This document shows positions 49,642 through 58,127 of a DNA stretch of 64,000 nucleotides, in pieces. Below the pieces are notes generated by a model. The model ran no database searches and was not told where the DNA came from. It was given only the letters and a program-made list of their open reading frames with translations. The stretch's first letter is position 1, and every line of letters begins with the position of its first letter. Made by a program: the position numbers and the translations under genes. Source of the DNA: Microbacterium sp. APC 3901 (GTDB taxonomy: Bacteria; Actinomycetota; Actinomycetes; Actinomycetales; Microbacteriaceae). Where the stretch lies: the NCBI RefSeq assembly GCF_030407765.1, contig NZ_JASDCU010000002.1, positions 186,001-250,000 on the forward strand. The letters run 5' to 3'.

Positions 49642-50813
49642 GCGACTTCTCCGATCGGGAGCGAGGCGGCGACGACGAACTGTGCGCCCTGACGCTCCGC
49701 CTGAAGGCTACCGCCGACGAGCTGCGCGCGTTCGCGCATGCCGATCACCCCGTGGCCTGCGCCGATCTGCGGCTGCTCGCGACCCACGGTGTTGCGCACC
49801 TGGATGTCGACGCGATCGGGAAGCCAGGCGAGGTGCACATCGACCGCCCCGTCGCCGTGTCGGATGGCATTGGTGAGCGCCTCCTGCAGGATCCGGTACA
49901 CCGCGAGCTGGATGGCCCCCGGCGGCTCCCCCGGTGGCATCGGATCGACCGTGATACGGGGCTCCACGCCGGCCTGACGCACCTGCGCGAACAGCGCTTC
50001 GAGGTCGGCGAGCGTCGGCTGGGGCCCGTCGCCCTGTCGGTGGCGCAGCTGGGTGAGCAGCAGGCGCACGTCGCTCAGGGCACTGCGAGCGGTCTGGGCG
50101 ATGGTGCCCAGCGCCTCGGTCGCCATCTCGGGCTTCGCGGCGGCCGCATACCTGGCGCCATCGGCCTGGGCGATCACCACGGCCAGGGAATGAGCGACGA
50201 TGTCGTGCATGTCGCGGGCGATTCGCACGCGCTCCTGCTCCTCGGCCGCGAGCGACTCCGCCTCCAATTGGGCGGACCGTGTGCGACGGGCGCGGAGGAT
50301 GACGCGCCACAGCAGACCGCAGACCCACGCGAAACCGAGAGCGAGCACAGACACGACGAGAAGCAGCGTGCCGGTGGTCAGCTGATCCCAGCCGCTGGTT
50401 CCGGAGGTCACACCGGTCACGACCACCAGGTAGACCGCCGACACGAAAGCCCCGAACAGCGCCGAGCCGAATCCCCACCACAGAACGACCCGCGACCCCC
50501 AGGCGGCGGTCGCATAGAGCACGAGGAGGATGGCGACGTCGATGGGAAGCGGCCCGAATCCGGAGAGCATCTGCACGATCGCCCCCGCCCAGGCCGCAGC
50601 GAGCGCGAGCCCGGGAGCGAGCCTGCCGATCGCGACGCCGCCGAACATCAGGATGCCCGCGATCACGACCGCCGAGACCGCAGCACCGTCGACTCCCTGG
50701 CCGATCGTCCCCGGACCGTAGAACACGACCGAGAAGGGAGTGAGGATGACGAAGAGCAGCGCCGCGCCGACGATGTCGAGCACGAGCGCCGTGCGGGAGA
50801 GCTGGCGTATCAC
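49638..50813 (-). CDS. Sensor histidine kinase (HisKA_3, DesK-like)
   Basis: A 391-aa kinase. Five to six membrane helices in the first 170 residues, a short coiled coil, the dimerisation box RIARDMHDIVAHSLAVV with phospho-His203, and a C-terminal HATPase (GAGHGVIGMRERAQLVGG). No large extracytoplasmic sensor domain, so it may sense the membrane or the associated transporter. GTG start with TAGCGT 6 nt upstream (50820-50825): leaderless. Confidence 0.94.
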   Translation of the reverse strand: MIRQLSRTALVLDIVGAALLFVILTPFSVVFYGPGTIGQGVDGAAVSAVVIAGILMFGGVAIGRLAPGLALAAAWAGAIVQMLSGFGPLPIDVAILLVLYATAAWGSRVVLWWGFGSALFGAFVSAVYLVVVTGVTSGTSGWDQLTTGTLLLVVSVLALGFAWVCGLLWRVILRARRTRSAQLEAESLAAEEQERVRIARDMHDIVAHSLAVVIAQADGARYAAAAKPEMATEALGTIAQTARSALSDVRLLLTQLRHRQGDGPQPTLADLEALFAQVRQAGVEPRITVDPMPPGEPPGAIQLAVYRILQEALTNAIRHGDGAVDVHLAWLPDRVDIQVRNTVGREQPQIGAGHGVIGMRERAQLVGGSLQAERQGAQFVVAASLPIGEVA

Positions 50814-50877
50814 TCCCCCACGCTACGCGGCACGGCATCCGCCGCGCATCCGCCTGCAGATGTATCCGCGGCGCGGG

Positions 50878-51669
50878 TCAGGCGCGGGCGATGATCTCGC
50901 CGTGCGGCACGAGATACCACCCGTCGCCGTCGTCGGCCCAGCGCTTCCACGCGTCGCTGATCGCCTGCAGGTCGCTCGGCGTCGCCATGTCGCTGTCGAC
51001 CAGCTGCCGGGCGAGCGCGGACTCGAGGATGCGGTCTGCCCACATGCCGCCCCACCAGGCGCGATCCTCGGGAGTCGCATACGTCCAGTTGGAGGTCGTC
51101 GCCGTCACGTCGTCGAAGCCGGCCGCCCGCGCCCAGGCGAGCAGCCGTCGTCCGGCGTCCGGCTCTCCCCCATTGGCTCGTGCCGCCCGCCGGTAGAGGT
51201 CGAGCCATCGGTCGAGCTCGGGCAGCATGGGAAACCAGATGAAGCCCGCGTAGTCGGCGTCGCGTGCCGCCACCACTCCCCCCGGCACCGTCACACGGCG
51301 CATCTCGCGAAGCGCCTGCACCGGATCACCGACGTGCTGCAGCACCTGGTGTGCGTGCACGACATCGAAGGTGTCGTCGGCGAAGCTCAGCGCGTGCACG
51401 TCTTCGATCGCGAAGTCGAGGTTGTGCAGACCTCTGCTCGATGCGAGATCGCGCGACAGCGAGAGCGCGTTCTCATCGATCTCCGTCGCGGTCACGTGGG
51501 CGACGTTCGCTGCGAAGTCGATCGTGATGCTGCCGGGCCCCGCTCCGACGTCGAGAAGCCTGGTCGCCTCGGACAGGTGCGGGCGGAGGTACTCCGCGGA
51601 GTTGGAGATGTCGCGGCTGCTGTGCGAGCGGAGGACCGTCTCGTGATGTCCGTGCGTGTAGGTGGCCAT
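50878..51669 (-). CDS. Class I SAM-dependent methyltransferase
   Basis: A 263-aa Methyltransf_11/UbiE-like enzyme with motif I LLDVGAGPGSITIDFA, VTATEIDENAL (acidic loop), DTFDVVHAHQVLQHV and REMRRVTVPGGVVAARD. Its closeness to menE-menB raises the idea of a menaquinone methyltransferase (MenG), but the sequence is not typical UbiE; a small-molecule methyltransferase is equally possible. Confidence 0.85.
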   Translation of the reverse strand: MATYTHGHHETVLRSHSSRDISNSAEYLRPHLSEATRLLDVGAGPGSITIDFAANVAHVTATEIDENALSLSRDLASSRGLHNLDFAIEDVHALSFADDTFDVVHAHQVLQHVGDPVQALREMRRVTVPGGVVAARDADYAGFIWFPMLPELDRWLDLYRRAARANGGEPDAGRRLLAWARAAGFDDVTATTSNWTYATPEDRAWWGGMWADRILESALARQLVDSDMATPSDLQAISDAWKRWADDGDGWYLVPHGEIIARA

Positions 51670-51722
51670 GACTCAGTCTGGCAAGAAACCTCTTGCAGAA
51701 CGGAATCGGCCGTCTGTTCAGC

Positions 51723-52883
51723 TCAGTGCAGCTCGAGGACGGCCCGCCGGATCGTCTCGCGATCCGGCTTTCCGGACGCCAGCACGGTGAGCTCGTCGAC
51801 CATGATCAATCGCACGGGGCGCGCATGCTTGCCGAGCTCGTCGGCGACGATCTCTCGCGCATGCGCGAGCTGCTCGGGCTCGCTGCGCCGCAGCGCCTCG
51901 CCCCGAGGCGCGACGATGACCGAGGCCTCGCCCCATCGTTCATCCGGCACGCCGACGACCACGGCGCCCGTGAGTCCTGGAACGCCGCGAACCAGCCGTT
52001 CGACGCGGTCGAGCGAGATGTTGATGCCGCCCGAGACGATCACGTTGTCGGCACGGCCGTGCACCCGCACCACGCCGTCGTCGAGGAGACCGAGATCGCC
52101 CGTGTGATACCAGCGGATGCCGTGTTCGTCACGCGAGAAGCTCCTCGCCGTCAGCTCCCCGTCACCGAGGTAGCCGTCGGCGAGCATCGGACCGGCGATG
52201 CGCAGCTCGCCATCCACGGTGCGCACGGCGACGGTGTCGAGGGGAACGCCGTCGTACACGCATCCTCCGCTGGTCTCGGTGGAGCCGTACGTGCGGACGA
52301 GCCGGACGCCGAGATCGGCGGCGCGCTCCCGCAGCGGCACCGGCAGCGCCTGCCCGCCGACGAGGATCGCGCGGTACGCCCGCAGCGCGGCGCGGACGGG
52401 TGCGTCATCCGCGGCATCGAGCAGTGTCGACAGCTGCGCGGGGACGAGGGATGTGTACAGGTCGGGGATCGAGAGAGACGCCCCGGGCGACGGTCGGAGC
52501 ATCGACAGCGTCGCATCGGCGAAGGACTCCGGTGAGAAGCGACCGCTCAACGCGACCGGGTGCGTGCCGGCGATCAGTGACCTCACGACCACCTGGAGCC
52601 CCGCGACGTATCCGGCCGGGAGTGCGAGCAGCCAGCGCCCGCCACCGACCCTCGCCGCTGTCGCTTCGGCACTCGCTCGCAGCGCCTCGCCGCTCAGAGC
52701 GACGCGTTTGGGGACACCGCTGGAGCCGGAGGTGGCGATGACCACGGCTGTGCCGTCCGACACCCGCGTCGGTGCGTCACCGAGCATCCCGAATCCGAGT
52801 GCGGGTCCGCCGTCGAGCGCACGTGCCAGGGCGGCGCGCAGTTCGGCCGGATCCTCGGCATCCGTCGGCGTCAGCGCGACCAT
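51723..52883 (-). CDS. menE: o-Succinylbenzoate-CoA ligase (AMP-binding)
   Basis: A 386-aa short AMP-forming acyl-CoA synthetase. P-loop IATSGSSGVPKRVAL, YGSTETSGG, the YHTGDLG aspartate motif and SGKPDR with the catalytic Lys. It activates o-succinylbenzoate for menaquinone synthesis; assignment rests on size and on menB lying 16 nt upstream. The ATG at 52883 is preferred, as the longer frame overlaps menB. Confidence 0.87.
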   Translation of the reverse strand: MVALTPTDAEDPAELRAALARALDGGPALGFGMLGDAPTRVSDGTAVVIATSGSSGVPKRVALSGEALRASAEATAARVGGGRWLLALPAGYVAGLQVVVRSLIAGTHPVALSGRFSPESFADATLSMLRPSPGASLSIPDLYTSLVPAQLSTLLDAADDAPVRAALRAYRAILVGGQALPVPLRERAADLGVRLVRTYGSTETSGGCVYDGVPLDTVAVRTVDGELRIAGPMLADGYLGDGELTARSFSRDEHGIRWYHTGDLGLLDDGVVRVHGRADNVIVSGGINISLDRVERLVRGVPGLTGAVVVGVPDERWGEASVIVAPRGEALRRSEPEQLAHAREIVADELGKHARPVRLIMVDELTVLASGKPDRETIRRAVLELH

Positions 52884-52899
52884 GTGCGTCTCGATCCGC

Positions 52900-53811
<912 letters not shown>

Positions 53812-53845
53812 AGCATCCAGCCTATTCCCGCGGGGGTTGCAGACG

Positions 53846-53879
53846 CAGACGGCGTCACCCGAAGTGGCGACGCCGTCTG
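53846..53879 (-). terminator. Terminator of the PadR/membrane-protein operon
   Basis: 11-bp stem CAGACGGCGTC (53846-53856) with GACGCCGTCTG (53869-53879), 12-nt loop containing CTTCGG on the minus strand, directly past the stop of the membrane-protein gene. Confidence 0.75.
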
Positions 53880-53889
53880 GGTTCTACGG

Positions 53890-54849
53890 TCAGGCGCGAC
53901 GGGCGCGAGCGGTCTTGATCCATCCGTCCACGGTGTCCCAGATCGGGAAGGCCACGAGGCAGAAGCCCGTGACGACCGTGAGGATACGCATGGTCTCGTC
54001 CGTCACTCCGTTGTCGGTGAAGACGTAGCTGAGGAACTCCGGATTGAGCAGTTCTCCCTGCACCAGCAGCGTCAGCGACCAGGCCGCGAACACCACCGCG
54101 AGCGCCGTGTTGACAACCGCGGTGCCGATCGTCCAGCGACGCTGGGCGTAGACGGCCACGGCCAACAACGCCTCTGCGACGAAGAGCGCGAGGAGGAACG
54201 TGATGCCCCACGGCCACAGCGCCGGGTTCAGCAGGGCGATCGGAGCACCCTCGGTCGGGAAGAAGCCGAAGAACGCGTCCCAGAACACCGCCCCCGCGCC
54301 GAGCACGAGGAAGACGATCGAGGCGATGGCGTCGGCGCGACCGGCACCGCTCTGCGTGGGTTCGGGCAGCTGGTCGACGCTCCACTTCACTCCGGTGTCG
54401 GCGCCGGTGCGCTCGAGGACGAAGAACACGAGCGTCACCCAGAACCCGACGTGGACGATGGAACCGAGAGCCGCCACCACGGCCGTGCCGATGATCTCGC
54501 CCGTCGGGGCGCCGTCGATGAGTTGTCCGAGCATGACACCGCCGAACGCACAGATCGGAACGATGATCAGCAGCAGCTTCAGCAGCCGCCACCAGACGAG
54601 GTAGTACTTCGGCCCGATCAGGTGCAGCGGGCGGTCGGCATAGCCCGCGGCGAGGATGCCGGGGTCGCCGAGTTCGGTGAGGACGGCGCGCTCGGCGTCT
54701 GCCTGCGCCTCGCCCTGGTCGAGCCTCGCGTCGATCGCATCCGCGATCGACGCTTCGAGCTCTGCGCGAACGTCGTCCTGCACCTCGGGCCTGAGGCTGC
54801 GGATCGTGGCGCTGATGTAGCGCTCGGTGAGCGTGGCTGTCGTGGTCAT
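53890..54849 (-). CDS. Membrane protein with permease-prefix domain, PadR partner
   Basis: A 319-aa protein. The N-terminal 70 residues are a cytoplasmic helical permease-prefix-type domain (ISATIRSLRPEVQDDVRAELEASI, VLTELGDPGILAAGYADRP). Six to seven helices follow. These proteins are commonly encoded right after a PadR regulator, as here (1-nt gap). Function unknown; membrane-stress related is a guess. Confidence 0.85.
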   Translation of the reverse strand: MTTTATLTERYISATIRSLRPEVQDDVRAELEASIADAIDARLDQGEAQADAERAVLTELGDPGILAAGYADRPLHLIGPKYYLVWWRLLKLLLIIVPICAFGGVMLGQLIDGAPTGEIIGTAVVAALGSIVHVGFWVTLVFFVLERTGADTGVKWSVDQLPEPTQSGAGRADAIASIVFLVLGAGAVFWDAFFGFFPTEGAPIALLNPALWPWGITFLLALFVAEALLAVAVYAQRRWTIGTAVVNTALAVVFAAWSLTLLVQGELLNPEFLSYVFTDNGVTDETMRILTVVTGFCLVAFPIWDTVDGWIKTARARRA

Positions 54850-54850
54850 G

Positions 54851-55183
54851 TCAGTGCTCCTCAGCTGTGAGGGTCGCGATCGCCGCGGTCAGCGATCGCC
54901 ATTCTTCGGTGAGAGTGTCGGCGAGCCGGATGCCGGCTTCCGAGGTGCGATAGAACTTGCGAGGCCGCGCCTCGTCGGTGTTCCACTCGCTCGTGAGGTA
55001 CTCCTGCTTCTCGAGCCTGCGAAGCAGCGGGTACAGCGTGTTCGCGTCGGTGGCGAAGCCGCGGCGCTCGAGGTCTTCGAGCAGTCCGTAGCCGTACCCC
55101 GCAGTGCGCAGCAGCTGCAGGCAGGCCAGCACCACGGTGCCGCGGCGCAGTTCCTGCAGATGCGTGTCGAGGGTCTCGTTCAT
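54851..55183 (-). CDS. PadR family transcriptional regulator
   Basis: A 110-aa winged-helix regulator (RRGTVVLACLQLLRTAGYGYGLLEDLERRG, DANTLYPLLRRLEKQEYLTSEW). I use the ATG at 55183, 7 nt downstream of a -10 TAATGT; the longer GTG start at 55207 would lie inside the operator. It is probably leaderless and autorepressed through a palindrome in its own promoter spacer. Operon with the membrane protein. Confidence 0.9.
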   Translation of the reverse strand: MNETLDTHLQELRRGTVVLACLQLLRTAGYGYGLLEDLERRGFATDANTLYPLLRRLEKQEYLTSEWNTDEARPRKFYRTSEAGIRLADTLTEEWRSLTAAIATLTAEEH

Positions 55184-55190
55184 GTCGATC

Positions 55191-55220
55191 ACATTACTGT
55201 GTGTCACACACTATTGTCAA
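55191..55220 (-). promoter_or_regulatory. PadR promoter with operator in the spacer
   Basis: Minus strand -35 TTGACA (complement 55215-55220), 18-nt spacer, -10 TAATGT (complement 55191-55196). The odd palindrome TGTGTG-T-CACACA (55198-55210) lies wholly in the spacer. Confidence 0.75.
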
Positions 55221-55296
55221 TCGCACATCTGTGTGAGGGGTCATGTGCCACGAGGCATGCCCTCGGCCCCTCCGGTAGAGCAACTACCGTGGGGTG

Positions 55297-56316
55297 ATGA
55301 CGATCGAGATCTCCCGCATAGATCCGTTCGACGACGCCGAGGTGCGCGCCTGGTGGGAGTGCTACGCCTCCGCCGAACGAGCGGACCGCGGCACGGATGC
55401 CGTCGTCTGGTCTCGGGCGGAGAGCCGCAGCGAGCTGCAGCAGCAATCGGCCGTCGTCGACCGGCGCGCCTATCTGCTCCGCGACGGCGCAGACGTCGTC
55501 GGATCCGCGAGCCTCGGGCTGCCACTCAAGGACAACACGCACGTCGCACACCTCGCGATCAGCGTGCCGCCACGCCACAGACGACGGGGCATCGGCACGG
55601 AGGCACTCGCCTTCCTCGAGCGCGAAGCCGTGACATCCGACCGCACGACGGCGCAGGGTTCGGCGTCGTGGCCCTTCGAGCTCGGTGCGGAGGAAGCGGG
55701 GTCCCCCGGCCGCGAGTTCGCCAGGCGACACGGATACAGCCTCGCTCTCGGCGACGTGCAGAGCAGACTGCCCCTGTCTGTGGACCCCGCACTGCTCGAC
55801 CGGATAGAGAGCGACATCGCAGCTGCGATCGCGCAGTACGAGATCCGGAGCTGGGTCGGCCGCATCCCCGACGACGTCGTCGAGCGCTGGACGATCCTCG
55901 ACGCGACGCTCGAGACCGAGGCGCCGACCGGCGAGCTCGACATCGAACCGCAGAAGCCAGACGTCGACAGCATCCGGGAGAGCGAGGAACTGCTCGACCT
56001 GCAGGGCCGCATCTCGTTCGGGACGATCGCGCTCGCGCCGGACGGCGACGCCGCCGCCTATTCACAGCTCGTCGTGTCGACCGACGACGGCAACGCGTAT
56101 CAGTGGGGAACCCTCGTCCGCGCGGCCGACCGAGGTCACCGGCTCGGCATCGCGGTCAAGGTCGCCAACCTGCGGATGCTGCACCGTGAGGCGCCTCAGG
56201 CACGTGCCGTCTACACCTATAACGCGGAATCGAATGCGCACATGCTCTCCGTGAACACGCTGCTCGGCTTCCGCCCGAGCGAACGACTGGGCGAACTGCA
56301 GAAGCGTCTGATCTGA
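55297..56316 (+). CDS. GNAT family N-acetyltransferase, two-domain
   Basis: A 339-aa protein. The N-terminal GNAT domain has ISVPPRHRRRGIGTEALAFLE, the acetyl-CoA loop RRRGIG. The C-terminal half is a second, divergent GNAT domain (VRAADRGHRLGIAVKVANLRML, YNAESNAHMLSVNTLLGF). Substrate unknown; possibly a mycothiol-synthase-like tandem GNAT, without motif proof. TACCGT lies 6 nt before the ATG at 55297. Confidence 0.85.
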   Translation: MTIEISRIDPFDDAEVRAWWECYASAERADRGTDAVVWSRAESRSELQQQSAVVDRRAYLLRDGADVVGSASLGLPLKDNTHVAHLAISVPPRHRRRGIGTEALAFLEREAVTSDRTTAQGSASWPFELGAEEAGSPGREFARRHGYSLALGDVQSRLPLSVDPALLDRIESDIAAAIAQYEIRSWVGRIPDDVVERWTILDATLETEAPTGELDIEPQKPDVDSIRESEELLDLQGRISFGTIALAPDGDAAAYSQLVVSTDDGNAYQWGTLVRAADRGHRLGIAVKVANLRMLHREAPQARAVYTYNAESNAHMLSVNTLLGFRPSERLGELQKRLI

Positions 56317-56375
56317 GGCGACTCCGTCGGCACGGCGGATCCCCGGAGGCGGCTCGGACAGAGCAGAATGAGCAC

Positions 56376-57353
56376 ATGCTCCCACCGCTCGCAGATCTGC
56401 TCGCCTCGGCCAGGGTCGTCTCGCTTCCGATGCACACCCGCTTCCGCGGAGTGGACACCCGAGAAGCGCTGCTCTTCGAAGGCCCCGAAGGCTGGGCGGA
56501 GTTCTCCCCGTTCCTGGAGTATGAGGATGCCGAAGCCGCGACCTGGCTCGCGGCGGCGATCGACTTCGCGTGGCGGTCGCAGCCGGCACCCCTGCGCGAG
56601 CGCATCGGCGTGAACGCCACGATCCCCGCCATCGAGGCGTCACGGGTCGCCGACGTGCTGGCCAGGTTCGCCGGGTGCCGCACCGCCAAGGTCAAGGTCG
56701 CAGAGCCCGGCCAGACACTGGCGGACGACGTCGCTCGCGTGCGAGCCGTACGAGAGGCGATGGGGCCGGAGGGACGCATCCGCGTGGATGCCAACGGAGC
56801 CTGGAACGTCGACGAGGCCGAGCATGCGGTGCACGCGCTCAACGAGTTCGACCTCGAGTACGTGGAACAACCCTGCGCGACGGTGCCAGAGCTCGTCGAG
56901 GTGCGCACCCGCGTGAAGTACATGGGCATCCCGGTCGCGGCAGACGAGAGCATCCGCAAGTCGTCCGACCCACTCGCCGTGGCTCGGGAGAAGGCCGCCG
57001 ACCTGCTCGTGATCAAGGCGCAGCCGCTGGGGGGGATCACGCACGCGCTGCAGATCATCACCGCGGCCGGCCTTCCCGTGGTCGTCTCCAGTGCCCTCGA
57101 CACCGCGATCGGACTCTCGCAGGGCGCGGCGCTCGCCGCCGCCCTGCCGACGCTCGACTACGACTGCGGGCTCGGCACCGCATCCCTGTTCCTCGATGAC
57201 GTCGCCGACCTGCGGCCGGTCGACGGCTCGATCCCCGCCGGACGCGTGACGCCGGATGCGGCCGCACTGACTCGACTCGCCGCTGACGACGACCGTCGCG
57301 ACTGGTGGCTCGATCGCCTCAGCCGCTGCTACGAGGTGCTCACCGCGCGCTGA
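56376..57353 (+). CDS. menC: o-Succinylbenzoate synthase
   Basis: A 325-aa enolase-superfamily enzyme. Catalytic Lys in AKVKVAEPG, metal ligands Asp in RVDANGAW, Glu in VEQP and Asp in AADES, and the second Lys in VIKAQPLGG. It makes o-succinylbenzoate for menaquinone. A CAGAAT box is 6 nt before the ATG. It is on the opposite strand to menE-menB, 2.6 kb away. Confidence 0.94.
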   Translation: MLPPLADLLASARVVSLPMHTRFRGVDTREALLFEGPEGWAEFSPFLEYEDAEAATWLAAAIDFAWRSQPAPLRERIGVNATIPAIEASRVADVLARFAGCRTAKVKVAEPGQTLADDVARVRAVREAMGPEGRIRVDANGAWNVDEAEHAVHALNEFDLEYVEQPCATVPELVEVRTRVKYMGIPVAADESIRKSSDPLAVAREKAADLLVIKAQPLGGITHALQIITAAGLPVVVSSALDTAIGLSQGAALAAALPTLDYDCGLGTASLFLDDVADLRPVDGSIPAGRVTPDAAALTRLAADDDRRDWWLDRLSRCYEVLTAR

Positions 57354-57362
57354 GCCGGGGCC

Positions 57363-57986
57363 TCACTCGGCGAGCAGCAGTTGCACGAGCCTGCCCAGCT
57401 CTTCGCTGCCCGAGTGCCGCAGCTGATCGGAGTCCTGGCCTGCCATCGCACCGCGAACGGTCATGCCCTCCCACAGGATCATGAGCATGCGCGCGGCCTC
57501 CTCCGCCGGAACCTTCAACTCGAGAGAGCTCACCGAGACGATGTCGGTGATGATCACCGCGATGCTCGAGACCATCTCGCGCTCCTGCACGAGATAGGCC
57601 TCACCGAACTGATGATCACGCAGCGCGCGGATGCGGATCTCACTCATCAGCATCACGCCGAGCCGGTCATCACCGCCCGCATCCATGATGCGCTGAACGA
57701 GTTCGACCGGATCGCACCCCTCTGAGAGGCCGCCCTCCGCGGCGATCTCCGAGACTCGGGCGCGCACTCCGTTGACGCGCTGCTCGCCGACGCTGCCGGC
57801 AAGCATCAGGAACAGCTCGTCCTTGGACTCGAAGTTCGAATAGAACGCTCCACGCGTGAATCCGGCACGGTCGCAGACCGCTTCGACCGAGGCGCCGTCG
57901 AGGCCGACCTCTGCGAAGACCTGCGCAGCTGCGTCGAGAAGCCTGGCTCGCGTGTTCTCCCGGCTGCGGGTGGCGGGTGTCGTCAT
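57363..57986 (-). CDS. TetR family regulator of the MMPL-YhgE pair
   Basis: A 207-aa TetR repressor with its HTH at about 10-55 (AAAQVFAEVGLDGASVEAVCDRAGFTRGAFYSNFESKDELF). GGAAAG precedes the ATG. Divergent from the MMPL-YhgE operon, with two adjacent palindromes between. Probably represses both transcription units until a ligand, perhaps the exported compound, binds. Confidence 0.92.
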   Translation of the reverse strand: MTTPATRSRENTRARLLDAAAQVFAEVGLDGASVEAVCDRAGFTRGAFYSNFESKDELFLMLAGSVGEQRVNGVRARVSEIAAEGGLSEGCDPVELVQRIMDAGGDDRLGVMLMSEIRIRALRDHQFGEAYLVQEREMVSSIAVIITDIVSVSSLELKVPAEEAARMLMILWEGMTVRGAMAGQDSDQLRHSGSEELGRLVQLLLAE

Positions 57987-58004
57987 CGATCCATCTTTCC
58001 ACTG

Positions 58005-58026
58005 GGTTCCTGAGCCTGTCGAAGGA
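58005..58026. repeat. Single copy of a dispersed TGAGCCTGTCGAA-type element
   Basis: The stretch GGTTCCTGAGCCTGTCGAAG (58005-58024) contains the CTGAGCCTGTCGAA core known as a dispersed intergenic repeat in many bacterial genomes. Only one copy is seen in this window, between the TetR start and its operator. Confidence 0.5.
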
Positions 58027-58069
58027 TCTCACACCCCGCACACAGACTCCCGGCCTCGGATCACCTTAC

Positions 58070-58103
58070 GATACAGGTATGTATCGGATACACCTGTGTA
58101 TCC
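58070..58103. promoter_or_regulatory. Two abutting TetR operators
   Basis: GATACA-GGTA-TGTATC (58070-58085) and GGATACAC-CT-GTGTATCC (58086-58103) abut without a gap, centred 17 bp apart, and share the GATAC half-site. They fit cooperative binding of two TetR dimers, as with QacR. Confidence 0.75.
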
Positions 58104-58127
58104 GAACCGTATTCCCTGAGGAGCCTC

